Below are positions 17,793 to 25,847 of a DNA stretch of 64,000 nt, piece after piece. The stretch comes from Asaia bogorensis_B (GTDB taxonomy: Bacteria > Pseudomonadota > Alphaproteobacteria > Acetobacterales > Acetobacteraceae), in the NCBI RefSeq assembly GCF_900465315.1, contig NZ_UBIX01000016.1; one strand, 5' to 3'. The notes below the pieces were generated by a model. It was not told where the DNA came from. It saw only the letters and a program-made list of their open reading frames with translations, and did no database searches. Every line of letters begins with the position of its first letter. The stretch's first letter is position 1. The position numbers and the translations under genes are program-made.

Positions 17793-18059
17793 TCAGAGAT
17801 ATTTAACGAGACGGGCAAATTCGCGCATGGCATCGTCACGCCCGGTTCCGCCATCTTCCATCGCTTCAATCACGCAATGCTCGACATGGTCCTGAATCAG
17901 GGCACGCTTGGCATTGCGCAGGGTGTGTTCGACGGCCTGAATCTGCTGGGCCAGATCGGCGCAGCTTCGATCGGCCTCGATCATGTCGAGGATCGTCGCC
18001 AGATGGCCGTGGGCCTGCTTGAGGCGAAGGGCGATTTTTCGATGATTCGGCGGACTCAT
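17793..18059 (-). CDS. Metal-sensing repressor, CsoR/RcnR/FrmR (DUF156) family
   Basis: 88-residue all-helical repressor that releases DNA when metal binds. The family ligand positions read C33, H58 and C62: cysteine in DRSCADL and the run DHVEHC. This is a Cys-His-Cys set with the spacing (25, then 4) of CsoR (copper) and InrS (nickel); RcnR (Ni/Co) has His and FrmR has Glu at the last position. The pump it precedes is CzcA-like rather than CusA-like, so the sensed metal is uncertain between Ni/Co/Zn and Cu. It is the first gene of the efflux operon, and a 10-bp inverted repeat lies 6-34 bp before its ATG, so negative autoregulation of the whole operon is likely. Confidence 0.93.
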   Translation of the reverse strand: MSPPNHRKIALRLKQAHGHLATILDMIEADRSCADLAQQIQAVEHTLRNAKRALIQDHVEHCVIEAMEDGGTGRDDAMREFARLVKYL

Positions 18060-18064
18060 AAACT

Positions 18065-18093
18065 CCCTATACCCTAGGGGGGAGGGTATAGGG
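18065..18093 (-). promoter_or_regulatory. Operator for the CsoR/RcnR-type repressor
   Basis: Perfect inverted repeat CCCTATACCC / GGGTATAGGG separated by TAGGGGGGA. An AT-containing dyad flanking a G-tract is the usual site form of this repressor family. It sits 6 bp upstream of the repressor ATG and would overlap the promoter or leader of the efflux operon. Confidence 0.85.
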
Positions 18094-18206
18094 AAGAACG
18101 TTTAGACATCGTGCGTCACAATTGACGCCGGCGAAGGGCGGTCCTGCCAGACTGCCTGGCATGATGGGTGCGATGCCTGCCCAAGCCCCCCACCATGCCC
18201 TGATAA

Positions 18207-18920
18207 TCAGTCGCGCGTTTCGACAATCACGATTTCCGAAACGCTGGCTGCTTCGATTGTCACGAGAGCCTCGTCACGCAACGCAGCCCCATCGCGTGGA
18301 GCGAGTTTCACGCGCGATCCGGGAGTGAGGAGCGTGACATCGCCAGAGGCCAGAACGGCATAGCCCGACCAACCGGGCTCGAGCTGCCACTCAAGCGCGC
18401 GGCCCTTCTCGATCGTCGCTGCCCGGACCCGTGCCGTAGCATTGATCCGCAGCGCATCGTCGTCACCCTCGACTCCAGAGGCCAGCGTCACCAGCCAATT
18501 GGCCCGTGCCTCGACCGGAAAAGGCCGTGTGCCCCACGAGGGCGCGTGACCACGCCGGTCGGGCTGGATCCAGATCTGAAAGAGCGTGGTGGTAATGGCC
18601 TCAAGATTGGCTTCGCTATGAACGATCCCTGTCCCGGCTGACATGACCTGCACCTGCCCTGCCTCGGTCCGGCCCTCATTACCCAGCGAGTCACGGTGTG
18701 AAATGGCACCCTGACGGACATAGGTGATGATCTCCATGTCCCGATGCGGATGAGACGGGAAACCGCTATCCGGTGCAATCTCGTCATCATTCCAGACGCG
18801 CAGCGCACCCCAGCCCATGCGGGCAGGATCGTGATAACCGGCAAAGGAAAAATGATGCGCGGCCTTGAGCCAGCCATGGTCGGCGTGGCCGATCGAAGCA
18901 AATGGACGGTAGTCGATCAT
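18207..18920 (-). CDS. Pirin-family protein (YhhW-like, bicupin)
   Basis: 237-residue member of the pirin family; E. coli YhhW has quercetin 2,3-dioxygenase activity in vitro. The N-terminal cupin carries the metal ligands H57 and H59 (SHPHRDME) and H101 and E103 (VHSEAN), at exactly the YhhW positions, so a bound Fe/Mn/Ni is expected. The C-terminal cupin is the degenerate type usual in the family. The physiological substrate is unknown; such proteins often respond to electrophile or antibiotic stress. It is divergent from a LysR regulator 88 bp away, a very common pairing in Proteobacteria, so control by that regulator is likely. Confidence 0.92.
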   Translation of the reverse strand: MIDYRPFASIGHADHGWLKAAHHFSFAGYHDPARMGWGALRVWNDDEIAPDSGFPSHPHRDMEIITYVRQGAISHRDSLGNEGRTEAGQVQVMSAGTGIVHSEANLEAITTTLFQIWIQPDRRGHAPSWGTRPFPVEARANWLVTLASGVEGDDDALRINATARVRAATIEKGRALEWQLEPGWSGYAVLASGDVTLLTPGSRVKLAPRDGAALRDEALVTIEAASVSEIVIVETRD

Positions 18921-18984
18921 GAGATGATCCTCCTGAGTGATGATCGACCATAGGCAATTGGATGTACGTCAATATATAGAAATA

Positions 18985-19005
18985 ATGGAAACAGATCGGT
19001 TCCAT
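18985..19005. promoter_or_regulatory. Inverted repeat, candidate LysR-regulator box between pirin and lysR genes
   Basis: ATGGAA-ACAGATCGG-TTCCAT: 6-bp arms with 9-bp spacing, containing a T-N11-A core (T18986... A19004 symmetry is approximate). It lies in the pirin/LysR intergenic region, directly before the preferred start of the regulator. If the regulator instead begins at ATG 18985, the repeat would be within its coding region. Confidence 0.4.
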
Positions 19006-19008
19006 TTC

Positions 19009-19929
19009 ATGACACAACGCTTGCCTGACTTCGAGGCTCTGGCCATCTTCGCCCGTGTGGTCGAGCTTGGTTCCTTCAGTGCTGCGGCGCAGGCTCTTGG
19101 CCTGTCGCGCCCCACCATTTCCAAGGCCATTGCGCGTCTGGAACACAGCACGGGCACCTATGTGCTGAACCGGACCTCACGCCAGCTCGCCCTGACTGAA
19201 ACCGGGCAGCGGGTACTGACCCACGCCAACCGAATTCTCGGCGAGGGCGAGGCTGCCGAGGCCGAGTTGCGCCAGGCCGTTCATCACCCGCATGGATTGT
19301 TGCGCCTTACCGCCCCGATCTCTTTCGGTCTGAATCATGTGGCACCCCTGCTCCCGGATTTTCTGACGCGGTATCCCGAGATCCATCTTGCCATGACCTA
19401 TACGGATGCCCAGCTCGACCTGATCAGTGGGGGGTTTGACATCGCCATACGTATTGCGGCTCACGCCCCCTCATCGCTGCGTGCTTTGCGCCTTTGCCGC
19501 ATACCGCTGTTTCTGGTGGCTGCACCGGCCTATCTCGCCCGGCATGGTGCGCCATCACACCCCAGGGATCTCAGGCAGCATGACGGGCTGATCTATGAAG
19601 GCACACAATCACCCGGAGCATGGCGCATGAGCCGCGACGGGGAAACCATGCAGGTCGATCCACCGACGAGCCGTTACCGCTCAAACAATGCTGAAGCCTT
19701 TTTGCCCGCGCTGCGGGCCGGGCACGGTATCGGAATATTCCCGGAATTCATGATCGCACAGGACATGCAAAATGGCGCACTGATCAGGCTCATGCCGGAA
19801 TGGTTCCTGCCCGAAACAGAACTCTGCCTGCTGACACCTCCCGGTCGCTCTCATCCCGCAAGGGTATCCGCTTTCCTCAGCCATATCGGCGGAGCGTTAA
19901 AATTATCTCCTTGGCGTGAATCCACATAA
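19009..19929 (+). CDS. LysR-family transcriptional regulator
   Basis: About 306 residues: winged helix-turn-helix at roughly residues 5-65 (DFEALAIFARVVELGSFSAA, LGLSRPTISKAIARLE) followed by a periplasmic-binding-protein-like effector domain, in the CrgA/DsdC-like aromatic-type subgroup. It probably activates the divergent pirin gene and represses itself. No good ribosome-binding site precedes any candidate. I place the start at ATG 19009 (MTQRLPDFEAL) because the homologous region starts there and an inverted repeat occupies 18985-19005; ATG 18985 and 18937 are in-frame alternatives. Confidence 0.9.
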   Translation: MTQRLPDFEALAIFARVVELGSFSAAAQALGLSRPTISKAIARLEHSTGTYVLNRTSRQLALTETGQRVLTHANRILGEGEAAEAELRQAVHHPHGLLRLTAPISFGLNHVAPLLPDFLTRYPEIHLAMTYTDAQLDLISGGFDIAIRIAAHAPSSLRALRLCRIPLFLVAAPAYLARHGAPSHPRDLRQHDGLIYEGTQSPGAWRMSRDGETMQVDPPTSRYRSNNAEAFLPALRAGHGIGIFPEFMIAQDMQNGALIRLMPEWFLPETELCLLTPPGRSHPARVSAFLSHIGGALKLSPWREST

Positions 19930-20015
19930 TTTGACGACGCACGGGGTAATCATTTATTAACTTCAATGCTACGCTGATCAAGGGCGTGTCCCGGAAGAAT
20001 AGAGACGAAAAAAAT

Positions 20016-20399
20016 ATGAACAGCGAACGACCCCAAAAGATATCACCAAGCTTTGCTCTCACGAGGCGCATTGCGATGCTCCGAAAAAGCCAAGGCATGA
20101 GCCAGCAACAGCTTGCCGATACATTGGGAGTATCACGTTCTGCTGTTGCTTTTTGGGAAACGGGTCGTGTCGGTAGTTTGAGAAAATATATTCCGAAACT
20201 CGCTGACCTCTTTGGCGTCTCGACCGAGGCGTTCCTGACCGGCATGATCGAGGAGGACATTCCTGCTGTTCTCACGCCTGACGAGGATGATCTGCTCCGT
20301 CTTTACCGTCTACTCAATCCGGAGATGAAACTGACTGCCCAGAAGTGGATGGAACGGCAGGTTCACAAGCAGAACGCGTCCGAAAAAGTCATCGCCTGA
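20016..20399 (+). CDS. XRE-family helix-turn-helix regulator
   Basis: 127-residue DNA-binding protein. The Cro/CI-type HTH spans about residues 14-70 (RIAMLRKSQGMSQQQLADTL, GVSRSAVAFWETG), followed by a short acidic and helical tail that might mediate oligomerisation. Start ATG 20016 follows a purine-rich stretch; a GTG at 19986 is in frame. Base composition is visibly less GC-rich than its neighbours and the upstream region is AT-rich, so recent acquisition is possible, although no phage or mobile genes adjoin it. It is convergent with cobM. Target genes are unknown. Confidence 0.85.
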   Translation: MNSERPQKISPSFALTRRIAMLRKSQGMSQQQLADTLGVSRSAVAFWETGRVGSLRKYIPKLADLFGVSTEAFLTGMIEEDIPAVLTPDEDDLLRLYRLLNPEMKLTAQKWMERQVHKQNASEKVIA

Positions 20400-20511
20400 G
20401 CGCAAACGGCTTTATTCACTGGCGCGCATGCCTGATCTACGGGGCGCGCTTGTCACATGGCGAGCCTGAACATCTCCAGATCGTACCGCGCGGACCAAAA
20501 GGCCCTCGCTC

Positions 20512-21309
20512 TCAGATCACCGGGCGCGAGGTTTCGAGAGGGATATTGTCCTTGTTGCGCCCACGAAACCGCCGCTGATAATCGGGATCGTAGAGTGCGC
20601 TCTCCCGAAACATCCCCGGATCAAGGGCCCTGCCGACGAGTACAAGTGCTGTACGAGCCTCGGGCTCAGCCGCCATCAGGGGAATAATCGTAGCGAGCGT
20701 TCCCTGCACGCGATGTTCATCAGGCCAGCTCGCCCGCGCGACCACGGCAGCAGGACAGGTTGCGCCATAGAACGGTAGCAGGCGGCTCACAATCTCTTCC
20801 AGTCGATGCACCGCAAGGTGGATCGCCAGTGTCGCGCCGGTCGCAGCGAAAGCTTCGAGGGTTTCTGCCTCCGGCATAGCCGAAGCGCGCCCTGACAGAC
20901 GCGTCAGGACCAGACTCTGCGCTACACCCGGCACAGTCAGCTCGCGCCCAAGCGCGGCAGAGGCCGCGGCAAAGGCCGGCACACCGGGTGTCAGCGTGTA
21001 GGCAATACCTCTACGCTCCAGCCGCGCGACCTGCTCAGCCACGGCGCTATAGAGCGAAAGATCGCCTGAATGGAGCCTGGCGACATCCTCACCGGCCTCA
21101 TGAGCCGCAACGAACAAGGCCTCGATCTCATCGAGACAAAGAGGCGCCGTATCGATCTGTCTGGCTTCAGGCCCGCAGAAAGCAAGGATCTCGGGTGGGA
21201 TGATCGAGCCCGCGTAAAGACAGAGCGGCGCGCGTTCCAGAATGGCGCGGCCCCGCAGCGTCATCAGATCAGCAGCCCCCGGCCCCGCCCCGATAAAATG
21301 AACGGTCAC
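20512..21309 (-). CDS. cobM: Precorrin-4 C11-methyltransferase
   Basis: SAM-dependent methyltransferase converting precorrin-4 to precorrin-5 in aerobic cobalamin synthesis; 265 residues, the usual length. The tetrapyrrole-methylase fold is shown by GAGPGAADLMTLRG (about 7-20), the HSGDLSLYSAVAEQ loop (about 80-93) and TPGVPAFAAASAALG. It is the last gene of the cobL-cobE-cobM run; its ATG overlaps the cobE stop (ATGA), suggesting translational coupling. Downstream it faces the XRE regulator gene. Confidence 0.95.
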   Translation of the reverse strand: MTVHFIGAGPGAADLMTLRGRAILERAPLCLYAGSIIPPEILAFCGPEARQIDTAPLCLDEIEALFVAAHEAGEDVARLHSGDLSLYSAVAEQVARLERRGIAYTLTPGVPAFAAASAALGRELTVPGVAQSLVLTRLSGRASAMPEAETLEAFAATGATLAIHLAVHRLEEIVSRLLPFYGATCPAAVVARASWPDEHRVQGTLATIIPLMAAEPEARTALVLVGRALDPGMFRESALYDPDYQRRFRGRNKDNIPLETSRPVI

Positions 21310-21689
21310 TGGCTCAGCGATCCGGCCTTGATCATGGCAAAGGCGCAGGTCACGCCGTCTCCGGCAAGTCGCGCGCCCAGCAACTGGCTGTGCGGCCCCA
21401 GAACGGCCAGAGCGCAGCCTTCCGCGATTGAGCCGAACCCCATTGTCATACGGGCGCGCTCGGAGTGGGTCAGACAGCGCGGCTGGGCCGAGGCAAGAGA
21501 CAGGAGATCGACCACCGTGACAGGCAATTTGAAAAGCTGGGCCACAGCCTGCACAGCGGCGTGGTTCTGTCGGAATGCCGGAACGGCAAAACCATGCGGC
21601 AGGCCCCAGCGCTCGATGGCCAGCCTCACCACATCAATCATGGCCTCGGGGGATGCCTCGAGCCTGCAACCCAATCCTCCCATGATCAT
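21306..21689 (-). CDS. cobE: Cobalamin biosynthesis protein CobE (CbiG C-terminal-like)
   Basis: 127 residues, homologous to the C-terminal domain of CbiG; CobE is needed for aerobic corrin synthesis, although its exact step is unsettled. Family features are GLGCRLEASPEAM at the start, then LASAQPRCL and a SIAEGCAL motif. The start ATG 21689 overlaps the cobL TGA in an ATGA arrangement, so I reject the longer frame back to 21797, which lies inside cobL. It overlaps cobM the same way at its end. Confidence 0.9.
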   Translation of the reverse strand: MIMGGLGCRLEASPEAMIDVVRLAIERWGLPHGFAVPAFRQNHAAVQAVAQLFKLPVTVVDLLSLASAQPRCLTHSERARMTMGFGSIAEGCALAVLGPHSQLLGARLAGDGVTCAFAMIKAGSLSQ

Positions 21690-22930
21690 GGTTTGACAGC
21701 CTTGTACTGTGTGACCGTCATGGCCGGCCTGAATCCATGCATGGTCCCTATTGGTCCTAGACGCTCCATGCTGATGCGCGATAGCGCACCGCCCCATGCT
21801 TGAAAAGCCTCGAAAAGCCGTTGCTCGCCCTCAAGCGTGACAGCATTGGCCACCAGCCTGCCGCCAGAACGAAGCGCAGACCACGTATTGTCCAGCAATC
21901 CGGGCGTGCTGATGCCGCCGCCGACAAACACAGCATCGGGCGGCGGCATATCAGACAGGGGCGCAGAAAGGTCACGCTGTTCCACGTGAAGCTGATCGAC
22001 ACCCAGAGCTTCTGCATTGCGAGCAATACGCGCACAACGCTCTGCATTGCGTTCAACGGCAAAGCACTGGTTCGAGGGGTGGCGCAACATCCACTCGATA
22101 CCGATCGACCCTGATCCTGCCCCAAGATCCCACAACACCTGCCCCGGATGGGGGGCGAGGGCGCTGAGGGTGATCGCGCGTATCTCCTGTTTGGTGATCT
22201 GACCGTCATGCTCGAAAAAATGGTCAGGCAGGCCGCAGGCCAGAGGCAGCAATGACGCGCGCCTGCCGGCCATAATCTCCACCGCCATCATATTAAGCCG
22301 CGCCACATCGCCGGGTGCACCTTCGCGGGCCCGGAACACCCGCTGTCGTTCTTCGGGTCCATCGAGCGCTTCGAGCAGATGAATCACGCTCTCACCGCAT
22401 CCCTTCTCGTCCAGCCATGCGGCCAGAGAGGCGGGCGTTGTCTCATCTGCCGAAAGGATGACAAGCCTTGCACCCGGCTGCAAATGCGGCAGGAGGCGGC
22501 TTATGGGCCGACCGCAAAGCGAGACGAGGCCGACATCCTGTGCCGACCATCCTGTTCTGGCGCAGGCCAGGGTCAGGCAGGAGCGCGAGGGTATGACCTG
22601 AAGCCCATCGCAGCCGAAATGCGCAGCAATCTGCTTGCCAATCCCGAAGAAAAACGGATCACCCGAGGCCAGAACGACGACATTGCGTCCTTCATGACGG
22701 GCCAGGGCCTGCATGGCCTGCGAGTAGGGTGACGGCCAGGTCTCGCGCAGCGCCTGCCCCCTCCCCTCCACAAGACTCAGATGTCGCTTTCCGCCGACCA
22801 GAACATCGGCCTTGAGAATTGCCCGTTGCGCCTTGCGTGAAAGCGCTTCAAACCCGCCCTCTTCCAGGCCGATGATCGTCAGCCAGCGTTTGGCGCCTGA
22901 ACAAGGAGAGAGTGAGGGCAAGGAATGCAT
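21686..22930 (-). CDS. cobL: Precorrin-6Y C5,15-methyltransferase (decarboxylating)
   Basis: Two-domain enzyme (414 residues) that methylates C5 and C15 of precorrin-6B and decarboxylates the C12 acetate to give precorrin-8X. The N-terminal half is the CbiE-type tetrapyrrole methylase (LTIIGLEEGG, LASGDPFFFGIG). The C-terminal half is the CbiT-type Rossmann methyltransferase (LWDLGAGSGSIGIEWML, VFVGGGIS). The start ATG 22930 lies in the palindrome ATGCAT that also contains the cobK start on the other strand; AGGA precedes it. The frame is open to 23170, but that stretch is antisense to cobK. A TTG four codons downstream is an alternative start. Confidence 0.94.
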   Translation of the reverse strand: MHSLPSLSPCSGAKRWLTIIGLEEGGFEALSRKAQRAILKADVLVGGKRHLSLVEGRGQALRETWPSPYSQAMQALARHEGRNVVVLASGDPFFFGIGKQIAAHFGCDGLQVIPSRSCLTLACARTGWSAQDVGLVSLCGRPISRLLPHLQPGARLVILSADETTPASLAAWLDEKGCGESVIHLLEALDGPEERQRVFRAREGAPGDVARLNMMAVEIMAGRRASLLPLACGLPDHFFEHDGQITKQEIRAITLSALAPHPGQVLWDLGAGSGSIGIEWMLRHPSNQCFAVERNAERCARIARNAEALGVDQLHVEQRDLSAPLSDMPPPDAVFVGGGISTPGLLDNTWSALRSGGRLVANAVTLEGEQRLFEAFQAWGGALSRISMERLGPIGTMHGFRPAMTVTQYKAVKP

Positions 22931-23668
22931 ATCCTGATATTGGGGGGCACCACCGAGGCGCGCCAACTCTGTCACGCGCTGGAGTCCCAGGGGGAAGATG
23001 ATATCACGTTTTCTCTGGCGGGTGTCACGGCGTCGGCATTGCCTGTTCCGTCCCGTATGCGCATGGGGGGGTTTGGCGGCATCGCCGGGCTGATCGCCTG
23101 GCTGACCCGCCATGAGGCTGACGTAGTGATCGATGCGACCCATCCGTTCGCTGCGCGCATGAGCCATCATGCCGTTGCGGCTACGATGGCCTGTTCGCGC
23201 CCATTACTGCGCCTCACCCGCCCGGCATGGCAAGCCGGACCAGGCGCGATATGGCGCCATGCGCCGTGTATCAGCGCCGTACCCGCCATGTTGGGAACGA
23301 CCCCGCGCCGGGTTTTCCTGACGACAGGTCGCAAGGATCTCGATCCATTCAGGCATACGCCGCATCACTACCTCCTGCGCAGTATCTATCCGCCCGGCGA
23401 TGCGCTGCCAGACGGCGCGACCCTTCTACTCGCACGCGGCCCCTTCCGGCTTGATGACGAACTCACCCTGTTTCGCGAGCATCGCATCGATTGTCTCGTG
23501 ACAAAAAATGCCGGTGCAGCGGCCACAGCCCCCAAGCTGGAGGCGGCCCGACAACTTGGCGTTGAGGTCATCATGGTCGATCGCCCGCCTCTTCCGCCTG
23601 CCGAAGAAGTCGATACGGTCGAGGCTGCCATGACATGGCTGGAACGGATCAGGCTTCGCGGCTCATGA
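22925..23668 (+). CDS. cobK: Precorrin-6A reductase
   Basis: NADPH-dependent reduction of precorrin-6A to 6B; 247 residues, usual length. It shows the N-terminal nucleotide-binding motif ILILGGTTEAR, the VIDATHPFAARMS motif (about 67-79), and LTTGRKDLDPF, all typical of CobK/CbiJ. It is the only cob gene of the locus on the plus strand: it diverges from cobL with the two start codons sharing the palindrome ATGCAT (22925-22930) and converges on cobJ with 28 bp between stops. AGGGCAAGGA precedes the ATG, lying inside the 5' end of cobL. Any dedicated promoter must therefore also lie within cobL. Confidence 0.95.
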   Translation: MHILILGGTTEARQLCHALESQGEDDITFSLAGVTASALPVPSRMRMGGFGGIAGLIAWLTRHEADVVIDATHPFAARMSHHAVAATMACSRPLLRLTRPAWQAGPGAIWRHAPCISAVPAMLGTTPRRVFLTTGRKDLDPFRHTPHHYLLRSIYPPGDALPDGATLLLARGPFRLDDELTLFREHRIDCLVTKNAGAAATAPKLEAARQLGVEVIMVDRPPLPPAEEVDTVEAAMTWLERIRLRGS

Positions 23669-23696
23669 GACGGCGTAACCTGCGGCAACCCCGGCT

Positions 23697-24458
23697 TCAG
23701 GGCACGCGGCGCAACGTGTAGAGCCAGGGGGTTTCGCCAGGGCGTTCGATCAGATGAGTGAAGGCGCAGCCAATCAGCACCAGCGTGCTCATATCCGCAT
23801 CCTCGCCTCTGGCCTGAGCCAGGGACACATGCAGGACATGCTCACCAGGGCGACCTATGGCGCGGGCAAACACGACACGTGTCTCCCCTGGCAGCACCCG
23901 ACGCAACACCTCGAAGCCCTGATCGAGCTGGCCGGGGCGCGCCAAGGAACGGGGATTATAGAGCGCAATCACAAATCCGGCTTCGGCCGCAGCCTTCAGA
24001 CGGCGCGCCACGATGTCCCAGGGCTTGAGATTATCCGACAGCGATATCACGCAGAAATCGCCGCCAAGCGGCGCCCCGAGCCTCGCCGCCGCGGCGAGCA
24101 CGGCACTGATGCCGGGTACGACGCGTATATCGATAGCACGCCAGGCAGATGGCCCGCCCGCCACGGCCTCGAACACGGCGCTCGCCATGCCGAAAACGCC
24201 CGCGTCCCCGCCCGAGACGACCACAGGCACCCGCCCGCTCATCGCCAGATCGAGCGCATGGCGGGCGCGATCGAGTTCCTCGCGATTATCCGTCACATGG
24301 GGCGTTGCATGCTCGCCTGCACCCAACGCAAAGGCGCGGGTGACATAAAGCCCGTAACCCAGCACATCGGTTGCCGCAGCCAACGCCTCACGTGCCTCGG
24401 CCGTGATCTGACCCGTCGCACCGGGCCCAAGACCAACTACATACAGGACGGGCTTCAT
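23697..24458 (-). CDS. cobJ: Precorrin-3B C17-methyltransferase
   Basis: SAM-dependent enzyme (253 residues) that methylates C17 and drives ring contraction, turning precorrin-3B into precorrin-4. Motifs: YVVGLGPGATGQIT at the N-terminus, VVVSGGDAGVFGMAS (about 79-93), VVPGISAVLAAAARLG, and IALYNPRS, all typical of CobJ/CbiH. It starts in an ATGA overlap with the cobI stop and is the last gene of cobGHIJ on this strand before cobK interrupts. Confidence 0.95.
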   Translation of the reverse strand: MKPVLYVVGLGPGATGQITAEAREALAAATDVLGYGLYVTRAFALGAGEHATPHVTDNREELDRARHALDLAMSGRVPVVVSGGDAGVFGMASAVFEAVAGGPSAWRAIDIRVVPGISAVLAAAARLGAPLGGDFCVISLSDNLKPWDIVARRLKAAAEAGFVIALYNPRSLARPGQLDQGFEVLRRVLPGETRVVFARAIGRPGEHVLHVSLAQARGEDADMSTLVLIGCAFTHLIERPGETPWLYTLRRVP

Positions 24459-25177
24459 CGGGCCCGCTTTCGCCCCGGCACGAGGACCATGGAGAAATAA
24501 GGAGCTTTTTCCGGCGCCTGATCGAGCGGCAGGCAGACCTGCCCGGTTTGTGTGCCGCGTTCGACATACACCGCCTTCTCGTGGCGCCCGCTTTGCTGCA
24601 GGGCTGCACGCACTTTCGCAAAATTGCGCCCGATCTTCATGATCACATGCGCATCACCCCGTGCGAGCCACGCGGAGAGACTGGCTTCATCGAGCGTTGC
24701 AGGCAATACACTGAGAATATCATCACCATGCACCATCGGCAGACGGGCGGCTGACCAGCAGCCGCTCATCCCGGTAATGCCCGGCACGATCTCGCAGCGA
24801 AAACGCGGACTGAGGCGGTCAAACAGATACATGGCCGACCCGTACAGAAACGGGTCGCCTTCGCACAAAAGCGCAATCCGACGCCCTTTCGCCAGTTCCT
24901 CTGACAGCCTCTGGGCACAACGGTCGTAAAATGCGGCCATATCGACCAGATAACGCGGGTCCTCCACCGGCACAGCCGTGGTGAATGGATAGTCGAAACG
25001 CAGTTCTTCTGCGCCTGAGGGCACATGATCACCGGCGATGACACGCGCATGGCCCGGTTTGCCGCACGCAGCGAACCACGCCACGACATCGGCGGCCTGC
25101 AGATAACGCACCGCCTTAAGGGTCAGCAATTCCGGGTCACCCGGCCCCATGCCGAGAATCTGGCAGAGACCGGTCAT
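24455..25177 (-). CDS. cobI: Precorrin-2 C20-methyltransferase
   Basis: Adds the C20 methyl group to precorrin-2 to give precorrin-3A; 240 residues. Shows the methylase fold motifs ILGMGPGDPELLTLKA (about 7-22), ALLCEGDPFLYGSAMYL and EIVPGITGMSGCW. It overlaps cobH upstream and cobJ downstream in ATGA junctions, indicating translational coupling within cobGHIJ. Confidence 0.95.
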   Translation of the reverse strand: MTGLCQILGMGPGDPELLTLKAVRYLQAADVVAWFAACGKPGHARVIAGDHVPSGAEELRFDYPFTTAVPVEDPRYLVDMAAFYDRCAQRLSEELAKGRRIALLCEGDPFLYGSAMYLFDRLSPRFRCEIVPGITGMSGCWSAARLPMVHGDDILSVLPATLDEASLSAWLARGDAHVIMKIGRNFAKVRAALQQSGRHEKAVYVERGTQTGQVCLPLDQAPEKAPYFSMVLVPGRKRAR

Positions 25178-25809
25178 TCGCTCTCGCTGGCCAACGCGTT
25201 GACACAGGCAGCCGCCATGGCGCTTCCCCCCTGCCTGCCCCGCACGATCGCCCAGGGGATTTCATTGAAGGCTGCCAGTGCCTCTTTGGACTCTGCCGCG
25301 CCAATGAAGCCGACCGGCATGCCGATAATGGCCGCGGGACGCTTGCCACCTTGCCGAATGAGTTCCAGCAGGCGAAACAGGGCGGTCGGTGCATTGCCGA
25401 TCGCCACGACTGCGCCCTCCAGGTCGCTCCCCCAAAGATCGACCGCCGCCGCCGATCGCGTGTTGCCGATAAATCTGGCCAACTCCGGTGTACGCATGTC
25501 ACGCAACGTACAGATAATCTGGTTATGGGCTGGCAACCGCGCACGCGTCACACCGTGAGCCACCATCTCAGAGTCACACAGGACAGGCTTTCCAGCCAGC
25601 AGCGCGGTACGCGCCGCGGCGACAAAGCCGGGAGCGAAGTCAAGATTGCGGGTGATATCGACCATGCCACAGGCATGAATGACCCTGACCGCAACGCGTG
25701 CCTCATCATGACCATAAGCCGAAAGATCGGCCTCAGCCCTGATTGTCGCAAAGGACCGGGCATAGATCTCAGCGCCGTCACGGATATAGTCGTAACTCTC
25801 TTCGGTCAT
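25174..25809 (-). CDS. cobH: Precorrin-8X methylmutase
   Basis: Moves the methyl group from C11 to C12, converting precorrin-8X to hydrogenobyrinate; 211 residues, matching characterised CobH. The start ATG 25809 (MTEESYDYIRDG) has GGGGAGAG upstream and aligns with the known N-terminus; an ATG at 25851 overlapping the cobG stop would add 14 residues. Typical motifs: VIHACGMVDITRN with the catalytic His, VLCDSEMVAHGVTR, AIGNAPTALFRLL, and GMPVGFIGAAESKEAL. Confidence 0.95.
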   Translation of the reverse strand: MTEESYDYIRDGAEIYARSFATIRAEADLSAYGHDEARVAVRVIHACGMVDITRNLDFAPGFVAAARTALLAGKPVLCDSEMVAHGVTRARLPAHNQIICTLRDMRTPELARFIGNTRSAAAVDLWGSDLEGAVVAIGNAPTALFRLLELIRQGGKRPAAIIGMPVGFIGAAESKEALAAFNEIPWAIVRGRQGGSAMAAACVNALASESE

Positions 25810-25847
25810 GCGCTCTCCCCGGTCATGGGCCGTCTCGTTTTTTCCTG

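Noticed and set aside
20016..20399. Prophage or genomic island suggested by the XRE regulator
   Set aside because: No integrase, attachment site, phage structural gene or tRNA target nearby; one HTH gene is not enough.
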